A stretch of 6,075 bases of DNA from VFMC01 sp037130535 (GTDB taxonomy: Bacteria; Actinomycetota; Acidimicrobiia; Acidimicrobiales; Ilumatobacteraceae), in contig JBAXSU010000194.1 of assembly GCA_037130535.1 (NCBI GenBank), forward strand, positions 1 through 6,075, read 5' to 3'. Numbering within the stretch: the first letter of the stretch is position 1; each line of letters starts with the position of its first letter. Positions 1-4,963 of the stretch are shown piece by piece. The notes under the pieces are model-generated. The model was not told where the DNA came from. It saw nothing but the letters and a program-made list of their open reading frames with translations, and did not search any database. The position numbers were made by a program, and so were the translations under genes.

Positions 1-39
1 GTCCGCGGTGTCGGCTTCCGCCTGGAGCCGCCGGCGTGA
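1..39 (+). CDS. C-terminal end of an OmpR/PhoB-family response regulator (partial)
   Basis: Reading from base 1, the frame gives VRGVGFRLEPPA followed by TGA. The V-R-G-x-G-[FY]-R-L string is the hallmark of the last beta-hairpin (wing) of the OmpR/PhoB winged-helix DNA-binding domain. It normally sits within the last 10-15 residues of such regulators. Everything upstream (receiver domain and most of the DNA-binding domain) lies outside the window. The stop overlaps the start of the next gene, a histidine kinase, which is the classic arrangement of a cognate two-component pair. The target genes cannot be read from this fragment. Confidence 0.85.
   Translation, partial: VRGVGFRLEPPA
24..27 (+). 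promoter_or_regulatory. Shine-Dalgarno sequence for the histidine kinase
   Basis: GGAG lies inside the last codons of the response regulator, 8 nt before the GTG at 36. It supports GTG 36 as the kinase start and re-initiation after the overlapping stop. It is one of only two clear Shine-Dalgarno-like sequences at gene starts here; most other genes appear leaderless. Confidence 0.55.
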
Positions 40-1436
40 AGTGGCGGCTGCTCGCCGCCTTCGTGGGTGTCACCATCGTCGTGCTGGTTGCCCACGACGT
101 CCCGCTCGCCTCGTACGTACGCGGGGTGGAACGCGACCGACTGCTCGCCAGCCTCGAACGCGACGCGTTCGTCATCGGTGGCTCGGCCGAAGACCTGCTG
201 TCGGCTGACGACGGTGGCGACACCACCCAACTGCAGGCCACGGTCGACCTGTACCGCGCCCGCGACGGTGCGCAGGTAGTGGTCACCGACGATGCAGGTA
301 TCGCCGTTGCGGTCAGCGACGACGAGTCGCGGGTGGGGGCCGACTACTCGAACCGCCCCGAGATCGCCGCTGCGCTCACCGGCCTCCCCGTCACGGGCGA
401 GCGGTACTCGAACACGCTCGGTACCGACCTCGCCTATGTGGCGGTTCCCGTGCGCTCGGGGCCGAACGTGGTGGGGTCGGTGCGCATCACCTACCCCGCG
501 TCGGTCATCGACGACCGGGCCGGTGAGAAACTGCGCGGCCTGGTGCTCGTGGCACTCATCTCCCTCGTCGGTGCTGGCGTGGCGGCGCTGTTCATGGCCG
601 CCACCATCACCGGCCCCATCCGCCGACTGCAGCGCACCACCGAGCGGGTCGCGGCGGGCGATCTCGCCAGCCGCGCCGCGAACGACGAGGGACCGCCCGA
701 GGTGCGCCAACTCGCCGAATCGTTCAACACGATGACGGCCCGGGTGAACGAGTTGCTCGACCAGCAGCGGGCGTTCGCGGGCGATGCGTCGCACCAGCTG
801 CGCACACCGCTCACCGCCCTCCGGCTGCAACTCGAGCGGGCGGGCGACATGATCGGCACCGACCCCGACGGAGCACGTGAACGCATCGAGGCGGCAAGCG
901 CCGAGACCGAACGGTTACAGCGCCTGATCGAGGCGCTGCTCATGCTGGCGCGCGCCGAGCGGACGACGATGGCTGCTGAACCCGTCGACGTGGGCAACGT
1001 GGTGGCCGAGCGTGTCGAGATGTGGGCGCCACTGGCGCTCGAGCGCGGCATCACCGTGCAGGCTGCTCCTGCGGCGACGGCAACCGGCACCATGGCGACG
1101 GCGGTGCCACACGCGCTCGAGCAGATCATCGACAACCTGCTCGACAACGCCATCAGCATCGTGGGCGACGGCACCGCCATCGAGGTGGCCGTCGACCGCA
1201 GCGCACCCGCAACGGTGACGGTGCACGTACTCGACCGCGGGCCGGGCATGACCGAGGCCCAACTGGCACACGCCCTCGACCGGTTCTGGCGCGCCCCCGA
1301 TGCCACCCATCAGGGGTCGGGGCTGGGCTTGGCGATCGTCGACCACCTCGCCCGGGCGAGCGGTGGATCGGTTGCCCTGGCCAACCGGCCGGGCGGCGGT
1401 CTCGATGTGGCCGTGCGCCTGCCGCGCCGGCCCTGA
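36..1436 (+). CDS. Membrane sensor histidine kinase (HAMP-HisKA-HATPase_c)
   Basis: This 466-residue protein senses a signal outside the membrane, autophosphorylates on histidine, and passes the phosphate to a response regulator, presumably the one ending at base 39. Order: membrane segment at about 4-26; extracytoplasmic domain at about 28-167, whose pattern (VVVTDDAG near 81-88, repeated beta strands, a final VGSVRITYP strand) looks like a single-Cache/PDC sensor; second membrane segment at about 168-192; HAMP from about P194 to 237; HisKA with phosphoacceptor H253 in ASHQLRTPL; ATPase domain with N-box DNLLDNA (N367, N371), G1 box DRGPG (400-404), F-box RFWRA (416-420) and G2 box GSGLGL (427-432). 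All catalytic boxes are intact. The GTG start overlaps the regulator stop (GTGA) and has a Shine-Dalgarno 8 nt upstream. The residue after the phospho-His is Gln instead of the commoner Glu. The ligand is unknown. Confidence 0.95.
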   Translation: MKWRLLAAFVGVTIVVLVAHDVPLASYVRGVERDRLLASLERDAFVIGGSAEDLLSADDGGDTTQLQATVDLYRARDGAQVVVTDDAGIAVAVSDDESRVGADYSNRPEIAAALTGLPVTGERYSNTLGTDLAYVAVPVRSGPNVVGSVRITYPASVIDDRAGEKLRGLVLVALISLVGAGVAALFMAATITGPIRRLQRTTERVAAGDLASRAANDEGPPEVRQLAESFNTMTARVNELLDQQRAFAGDASHQLRTPLTALRLQLERAGDMIGTDPDGARERIEAASAETERLQRLIEALLMLARAERTTMAAEPVDVGNVVAERVEMWAPLALERGITVQAAPAATATGTMATAVPHALEQIIDNLLDNAISIVGDGTAIEVAVDRSAPATVTVHVLDRGPGMTEAQLAHALDRFWRAPDATHQGSGLGLAIVDHLARASGGSVALANRPGGGLDVAVRLPRRP

Positions 1437-1440
1437 CGCG

Positions 1441-1494
1441 CTCAGTTCAACGTGCCGGCTCAGCTCAACGTGACGGCTCAGCTCAACGTGACGG
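1441..1494. repeat. Three tandem copies of an 18-bp unit containing the peptidase stop codon
   Basis: The unit CTCAGCTCAACGTGACGG occurs head to tail at 1441-1458, 1459-1476 and 1477-1494. The second and third copies are identical; the first differs at two positions (T for C at unit position 6, C for A at position 15). On the minus strand, copy 3 encodes the last codons of the M14 peptidase (SVTLS) and its TGA. The two downstream copies repeat those codons and the stop in the same frame (AVTLS-stop, AGTLN-stop). The array fills most of the gap between the convergent kinase and peptidase genes. It has no spacers and no strong hairpin. Confidence 0.95.
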
Positions 1495-3148
1495 AGGTGT
1501 CGACGCGTCCGGCGCGCTGATGGGCGACCGAGATGGCGACGCTGGCGCCCGCGGCGGCCTGCAGCACCCAGGTGGCGAGCACCCGGTCGGGTGTGCCGTC
1601 GTTGCATGCCTCGAAGCGGGCCCGCAGTCGGCCCGACAGTTGGCCGAGCTCGATACGGGCTGGGCCACCCACCACCGTGGCGCCCGACAGCGTGGCGCTG
1701 ATGGGCAGCACCCGGCCGGTCTTGAGGCCTTGCTCGCTGATGTAGGTGGGCAGCCACCCGGTGTTGGCGATACCCACCTCCACCCGCCAGGTGTCGCCAC
1801 CGAGGGCGACGGCGCGGGTGTGCAACAGCTCCAGTTCCGGTGCGGCGAGCGCCTGGTAGATCGCGAACTCGGCGTGCCCCTTCACTTCCTCGGCCAGCAG
1901 GGCGATCGGCGGGTTGATCCACGACTGGATGTCGTCCCAACCGCCCAGCTCGACTCGGCCGAGCTGCGGGTGGTCGAACGCGTACCAGTCGACGTAGATC
2001 TGCGGGTGGTGCACATCGGCCCACTGCAGCACGGCGTGCTCTTCGGCCTCGGTGGGGCCGGTGTACCACATCTTCGTCGACTGCTTGGTCCCGGTGGCCA
2101 CCTGCAGCAGGTCCCAGAACTCGGTGGTCCAGCCGAACACACCCAGGTGTTCGTACACCCAGTCGTCGGCGGCGCCGCTCATGGTCTCGCTGAGGTCCCA
2201 TGTGAAGTCCTCGAACACCGAGTGCACCGTGTAGCGGGTGAGTTCGGTGCCGCGGACACCCAGTTCCTTCCAGGCCCACACGTCGAGGGGCGGCAGGTCG
2301 CCGTCGCGCTTGGTGCTCGACGGCCGCAGCAGTACGCCGCCGCTGGTGTGGAAGGCGTTGTAGCCGCAGATGTTCGGCCGGGCGACGATGGCCCGCACCA
2401 GGCCGTCGATCTCGGGCTCGCTCAGCGGGTGGTCGCCGCTGCCGGGCACCGTCGTGCCCCAGCCAGCCGGGAAGTTGCGGTTCATGTCGAGCGCCTGCGG
2501 GGGTGCCGGGGTGGGAACCGTGAACCCGTCGTAGTCGAGCAGTTCGCCCTCGTTCAGCAGTCGGTACCGCACGGTGCCCGGCTCGGTGCCGTCGAGCGGC
2601 ACAGGTGCCATCAGCCGCGGGTCGAGGCTCGACACCGTCCAGGCGCCGTTGGGGTCGGGTACCCGCATCGTGAGCACGCGGCCGTCGCCATCGATGTCGC
2701 GCTTGTGCAGGCCGGGCGCACGGTGGGCGTCGCGCCACGGCCAGGCGCGGGTACTGCTGCGACGGTGCTGCGGCGAGTCGGCGAGCACCCACTCGACACC
2801 GTCGGGGTTCACACGCGGCGCGATGTAGAAGGTGCGGCTGCGCAGTGCCCGAGTGACCGTCGGGTCGGTGCCGAAGCCGGTAACGAGGTGGTGGATGATG
2901 TGCAGCGCCGCCACGCCGCCGGTTACCTCGATCGAGTGGATGTTGGCGTCGATCCAGTGCGCCGGCTTGGTGTCGTGCGCGCCGGTGTCGGCATCGGTGA
3001 TGGTGGCCAACCACAGGTCGCGTCCCTCGTGCGAGCGGCCGTAGCTCTCGATGCTGAGCAGGCCGGGGTGCTGGGCAGCCAGTTCGTGCAGCCACTGGGT
3101 GTACTCGTCGTAGCGGAGATAGCGGTCGAAGGCGTAGGCGATGGTCAC
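1478..3148 (-). CDS. M14-family zinc carboxypeptidase
   Basis: This is a metallopeptidase of the carboxypeptidase A clan. The 556-residue protein has the full M14 core. The opening LRYDEYTQWLHELAAQHPGL and YGRSHEGRDLW (36-46) are typical. The zinc motif HxxE is H71-S-I-E74, and the third ligand is H267 in NAFHTSGG. Substrate-site residues appear as RVNPDG (112-117) and NRNF (223-226), and the probable catalytic Glu is E343 in TTEFWD. About 100 residues (121-220) sit between the two core halves, with a DxDxDG calcium-loop-like stretch at 151-156; I recall this layout in a bacterial M14 subgroup. Residues from about 438 on form a beta-rich C-terminal domain. No signal peptide is visible, so a cytoplasmic location is inferred. 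I chose the GTG at 3148 because the M14 homology begins there and a TAACGT box sits 8 nt upstream. The GTG at 3172 is the alternative. The frame stays open back to 3505, but that part is antisense to the lipoprotein. The substrate is unknown. Confidence 0.9.
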   Translation of the reverse strand: MTIAYAFDRYLRYDEYTQWLHELAAQHPGLLSIESYGRSHEGRDLWLATITDADTGAHDTKPAHWIDANIHSIEVTGGVAALHIIHHLVTGFGTDPTVTRALRSRTFYIAPRVNPDGVEWVLADSPQHRRSSTRAWPWRDAHRAPGLHKRDIDGDGRVLTMRVPDPNGAWTVSSLDPRLMAPVPLDGTEPGTVRYRLLNEGELLDYDGFTVPTPAPPQALDMNRNFPAGWGTTVPGSGDHPLSEPEIDGLVRAIVARPNICGYNAFHTSGGVLLRPSSTKRDGDLPPLDVWAWKELGVRGTELTRYTVHSVFEDFTWDLSETMSGAADDWVYEHLGVFGWTTEFWDLLQVATGTKQSTKMWYTGPTEAEEHAVLQWADVHHPQIYVDWYAFDHPQLGRVELGGWDDIQSWINPPIALLAEEVKGHAEFAIYQALAAPELELLHTRAVALGGDTWRVEVGIANTGWLPTYISEQGLKTGRVLPISATLSGATVVGGPARIELGQLSGRLRARFEACNDGTPDRVLATWVLQAAAGASVAISVAHQRAGRVDTSVTLS

Positions 3149-3193
3149 GGCCTGCGACGTTACCGCTGCCACCCGACGGCACAACGGCCTGCG
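3147..3193. repeat. 10-bp direct repeat in the divergent promoter region
   Basis: ACGGCCTGCG occurs at 3147-3156 and again at 3184-3193, a 37-bp offset. The pair flanks most of the region between the peptidase start and the lipoprotein start. The left copy overlaps the GTG at 3148. It could be a paired regulator site or chance in GC-rich DNA. Confidence 0.45.
3157..3162 (-). promoter_or_regulatory. Putative -10 box of the peptidase gene
   Basis: On the minus strand TAACGT (TANNNT type) ends 8 nt before the GTG at 3148, so transcription would start at or within a base or two of the start codon. A second TANNNT box, TACTGT, lies further upstream at 3200-3205 and would give a short leader of about 20 nt to GTG 3172 or 44 nt to GTG 3148. 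No convincing -35 box is visible for either. Confidence 0.4.
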
Positions 3194-3200
3194 TTCCGGA

Positions 3201-3206
3201 CAGTAT
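3201..3206 (+). promoter_or_regulatory. Weak putative -10 box of the lipoprotein gene
   Basis: CAGTAT ends 6 nt before ATG 3213, the spacing seen for the other leaderless starts here, but it is a poor match to TANNNT. A GGAGG at 3207-3211 sits 7 nt before GTG 3219 and offers a leadered alternative start two codons later. The sequence does not settle which is used. Confidence 0.25.
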
Positions 3207-3212
3207 GGAGGG

Positions 3213-3629
3213 ATGATCGTGCTGCGTTCCCACCACCGCGTCGCCCTCGTGCTGTCGCTCGGTCTGCTCACCGTCGGTGCCACCTCGTGCGGCCTCGCCG
3301 AAAAGGCGGTATCGGAAGCAGCTGGCGCTGCCAGCTGCACCGGGCTCGACCTCGCCAGAAAAGGCCTCGACAACACCGGCAACCTGTCCACCGACTCCAT
3401 CGCCAACCTGGCCGGTGTGGCGCACACCGTCGCGTCGGTGGTGAAGGAGCTGCCACTCGACGCAATCCCCGGCGACGCATACGCGCGCATCGACGATGCT
3501 GCCAATCAACTCGATCTCGCGTCGAAGGCCTACGACAGCGACCCACAGGGCGCCACCGAGGTGGTCGACCGAGCAGTCGGCCAGATCAACGGTGTCGTGG
3601 CCGACATCAAGGACCGTCTCGACTGCTGA
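3213..3629 (+). CDS. Small predicted lipoprotein of unknown function
   Basis: I do not recognise this 138-residue protein. It begins with a positively charged tip (RSHHR), a hydrophobic stretch (VALVLSLGLLTVGA) and a lipobox-like ATSC ending at C26. This is what is expected of a lipoprotein signal peptide cut before Cys and anchored on the outer face of the membrane. The -3 residue is Ala rather than the usual Leu/Val, so the lipobox is acceptable but not ideal. The mature part is short, acidic and alanine-rich, with mostly helical character. It carries two further cysteines: C42 and C138, the very last residue. These could form a disulfide outside the cell. The start is ATG 3213, or GTG 3219, which has GGAGG 7 nt upstream; both keep the signal peptide. 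It is divergent from the peptidase and ends 22 bp before gpmA, but gpmA has its own -10 box. Confidence 0.75.
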   Translation: MIVLRSHHRVALVLSLGLLTVGATSCGLAEKAVSEAAGAASCTGLDLARKGLDNTGNLSTDSIANLAGVAHTVASVVKELPLDAIPGDAYARIDDAANQLDLASKAYDSDPQGATEVVDRAVGQINGVVADIKDRLDC

Positions 3630-3638
3630 TCGCGGCCC

Positions 3639-3644
3639 TACGAT
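3639..3644 (+). promoter_or_regulatory. -10 box placing the gpmA transcript start on its ATG
   Basis: TACGAT, a good TANNNT box, ends 7 nt before ATG 3652. The expected transcription start is then the A of the ATG, giving a leaderless mRNA. There is no Shine-Dalgarno between the box and the start. The box lies after the lipoprotein stop (3629), so gpmA can be expressed independently. No clear -35 element is visible. Confidence 0.5.
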
Positions 3645-3651
3645 CGCTGAC

Positions 3652-4401
3652 ATGACGGGAACCATGGTGATGCTCCGCCACGGCGAGAGCGAGTGGAACA
3701 AGCTCAACCTCTTCACCGGCTGGCACGACGTGCCGATGACCGACAAGGGCATCGGCGAGGCCACGGCGGCAGGCCACACGATGGCCGAGGCTGGGGTGCG
3801 GTTCGACGTTGCTCACACCTCACTGCTCACCCGAGCGGTCGTCACCTGCAATCTCGCGCTCGACGCGATGGGCATGGTGTGGTTGCCGGTGCAGCGCCAC
3901 TGGCGGCTGAACGAGCGTCATTACGGCGCCCTGCAGGGCCTCGACAAGAAGGCCACAACCGACCGCCATGGGCCCGAGCAGACCAAGCTGTGGCGGCGCA
4001 GTTACGACGTCCCGCCGCCGCCGGTGGGCCTCGACAGCCCCGAGCATCCGCGCAACGACGCGCGCTACGCCCGCCTGGCGCCTGATGTGCTGCCTGCGAG
4101 CGAGTGCCTGAAAGACGTCGTCGCTCGCGTGCTGCCGTACTGGTACGACGAGATCGTGCCGCAGTTGCGATCCGGCCTCGACGTGCTCGTCACGGCTCAC
4201 GGCAACAGCCTGCGCGCGCTGATGATGCATCTCGAGCACATCTCGGCCGACGAGATCGCCGAGGTAAACATCCCCACCGGCGCACCGCGGCGGTACACGT
4301 TCGACGATTCGCTCACCACCACGAGCGCCGAGTACCTCGGCGACCCGGAGGCCATCGCTGCCGCCATCGCGGCCGTCGCGGCGCAAGCTGGCCGGCACTG
4401 A
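3652..4401 (+). CDS. gpmA: 2,3-bisphosphoglycerate-dependent phosphoglycerate mutase
   Basis: This enzyme interconverts 3-phosphoglycerate and 2-phosphoglycerate in glycolysis and gluconeogenesis, in the cytoplasm, through a phosphohistidine. The 249-residue length is typical of the bacterial cofactor-dependent family. The phospho-accepting histidine is H10 in the signature LRHGESEWN. R61 lies in LLTRAVVT, the acid/base Glu is E88 in NERHYGALQG, and the second catalytic histidine is H183 in TAHGNSLRAL. These numbers match the E. coli enzyme's active-site numbering. The family-specific LNLFTGWHDVPMTDKG and the basic loop KLWRRSYDVPPPP are also present, which separates it from the shorter phosphatases of the same superfamily. 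ATG 3652 gives the short N-terminus normal for this family and has a -10 box 7 nt upstream. The in-frame ATG 3664 would cut close to the active-site strand. Nothing looks degraded. Confidence 0.97.
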   Translation: MTGTMVMLRHGESEWNKLNLFTGWHDVPMTDKGIGEATAAGHTMAEAGVRFDVAHTSLLTRAVVTCNLALDAMGMVWLPVQRHWRLNERHYGALQGLDKKATTDRHGPEQTKLWRRSYDVPPPPVGLDSPEHPRNDARYARLAPDVLPASECLKDVVARVLPYWYDEIVPQLRSGLDVLVTAHGNSLRALMMHLEHISADEIAEVNIPTGAPRRYTFDDSLTTTSAEYLGDPEAIAAAIAAVAAQAGRH

Positions 4402-4416
4402 CGGCAGCGACGAACG

Positions 4417-4433
4417 ACTCGTCACGCACGAGT
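4417..4433. promoter_or_regulatory. Interrupted palindrome over the promoter of the cyclic-nucleotide-binding gene
   Basis: ACTCGT-CACGC-ACGAGT is a perfect 6-bp inverted repeat with a 5-bp centre. ACGAG occurs once more at 4436-4440. If transcription starts at ATG 4459, the palindrome spans about -42 to -26, where a repressor or activator dimer could sit. It follows the gpmA stop by 15 bp, so a weak gpmA terminator hairpin is the other reading, but the stem is short and no T-run follows. Confidence 0.35.
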
Positions 4434-4445
4434 TCACGAGCGGTC

Positions 4446-4451
4446 TATGCT
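4446..4451 (+). promoter_or_regulatory. -10 box placing the transcript start on ATG 4459
   Basis: TATGCT (TANNNT) ends 7 nt before ATG 4459, the same spacing as at gpmA. It supports a leaderless mRNA and argues against the in-frame ATG at 4447, which lies inside the box. No Shine-Dalgarno is present before either ATG. Confidence 0.5.
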
Positions 4452-4458
4452 CGCCGCC

Positions 4459-4884
4459 ATGGCGAGCAAAAAGGCATATGTCGACAACCTTCGAAACGTC
4501 CCGCTCTTCCAGAGTTGCACGCAGAAGGATCTGGAGAAGATCGCGAAGGCGGGTGACGAGGTGTCGATGCCCGCTGGCTCGCTCATCGTCGACCAGGGCC
4601 AGACCGGACGAGAGGCATTCGTGGTGCTCAGCGGCACGGTGCAAGTGAAGCGCAACGGCAAGAAGGTGGCCTCGCTCGGGCCCGGCACCATTGTCGGCGA
4701 GTTGTCACTGCTCGACCACGGCCCGCGTACTGCCACCGTCACGTGCGAGACCGATTGCACCTTCCTCCTGCTCGATCAGCGGTCGTTCCTGGGTGTCGTC
4801 GACCAGGTGCCGGCGCTGGCGCACAAGCTGCTCGCATCGCTCGCTGGCCGCATCCGCGACCTCGACCGCCAGTACTTCGGCTGA
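4459..4884 (+). CDS. Stand-alone cyclic-nucleotide-binding domain protein
   Basis: This 141-residue protein is essentially a single cNMP-binding (CAP-effector type) beta-barrel. The N-terminal helix NVPLFQSCTQKDLEKIA (13-29) is the usual lead-in. The barrel runs from about 35 to 108, with GREAFVVLSGTVQV as the central strands. The phosphate-binding cassette is GELSLLDHGPRTATV (80-94), with the Glu (E81) and Arg (R90) that contact the ribose and phosphate of cAMP or cGMP. Both are kept, so nucleotide binding is plausible. A C-terminal helix (about 117-137) ends the protein. There is no helix-turn-helix, kinase or channel domain, so it is not a complete CRP/FNR transcription factor. It probably acts by contacting a partner, which is not identified here. 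ATG 4459 is preferred over ATG 4447, which falls within the -10 box. Confidence 0.9.
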   Translation: MASKKAYVDNLRNVPLFQSCTQKDLEKIAKAGDEVSMPAGSLIVDQGQTGREAFVVLSGTVQVKRNGKKVASLGPGTIVGELSLLDHGPRTATVTCETDCTFLLLDQRSFLGVVDQVPALAHKLLASLAGRIRDLDRQYFG

Positions 4885-4895
4885 TCAGTCGGTAC

Positions 4896-4918
4896 CGGGT
4901 CGCGTGACACGCGGCCTG
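4896..4918 (+). terminator. Hairpin after the cyclic-nucleotide-binding gene, possible terminator
   Basis: CGGGTCGCGT pairs with ACGCGGCCTG around a GAC loop. This gives a 10-bp stem with two G-U wobbles, beginning 11 nt after the stop codon. There is no T-run, so it is not a textbook intrinsic terminator, but the strength and position fit the U-poor hairpin terminators proposed for high-GC actinobacteria. Confidence 0.45.
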
Positions 4919-4919
4919 T

Positions 4920-4937
4920 GGGCGTGAGCGCGCGCCC
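4920..4937 (+). other. Second hairpin in the same gap
   Basis: GGGCGTG pairs with CGCGCCC (one G-U wobble) around a 4-nt loop, directly after the first hairpin. It may be a second terminator stem. It also overlaps where the -35 region of the Fe-S gene promoter would lie, so a regulatory role is possible. Chance pairing in such GC-rich DNA cannot be excluded. Confidence 0.3.
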
Positions 4938-4947
4938 CTCGGCGAAC

Positions 4948-4953
4948 TACAGT
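4948..4953 (+). promoter_or_regulatory. Putative -10 box of the Fe-S oxidoreductase gene
   Basis: TACAGT (TANNNT) ends 10 nt before ATG 4964, predicting a leader of only about 3-4 nt. No Shine-Dalgarno separates it from the start. The presence of a promoter here, after two hairpins, suggests this gene is transcribed separately from the cyclic-nucleotide-binding gene. Confidence 0.4.
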
Positions 4954-4963
4954 CGGCCACGTC

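Noticed and set aside
1441..1494. CRISPR array or intrinsic terminator
   Set aside because: The copies abut without spacers and the unit is only 18 bp, so it is not CRISPR. It forms no strong stem and has no T-run, so it is not a recognisable terminator.
3149..3505. Longer N-terminus for the M14 peptidase
   Set aside because: The frame stays open to 3505, but the added residues are antisense to the lipoprotein, do not resemble a signal peptide and lie before the first M14-like residues.
1022..3655. 877-codon open frame on the plus strand
   Set aside because: It is mostly antisense to the clear M14 peptidase and overlaps the kinase and lipoprotein out of frame. It has no family motif and a biased Gly/Arg/Val/His composition.
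915..3779. 954-codon open frame on the minus strand
   Set aside because: It covers the kinase antisense, the peptidase in another frame and the lipoprotein antisense. Its composition is Arg/His/Gly-rich low complexity and it has no recognisable domain. Long open shadow frames are expected at this GC content.
4447..4458. ATG 4447 as start of the cyclic-nucleotide-binding gene
   Set aside because: This ATG is inside the TATGCT -10 box. A transcript starting at the predicted position would not contain it.
3820..4644. 274-codon open frame on the minus strand
   Set aside because: It is antisense to gpmA and the cyclic-nucleotide-binding gene, both with intact active-site or ligand motifs. It is a shadow frame.
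4459..4884. CRP/FNR transcription factor
   Set aside because: The protein ends right after the helix that follows the cNMP barrel. No helix-turn-helix is encoded before the stop, and the next plus-strand gene starts a membrane protein.
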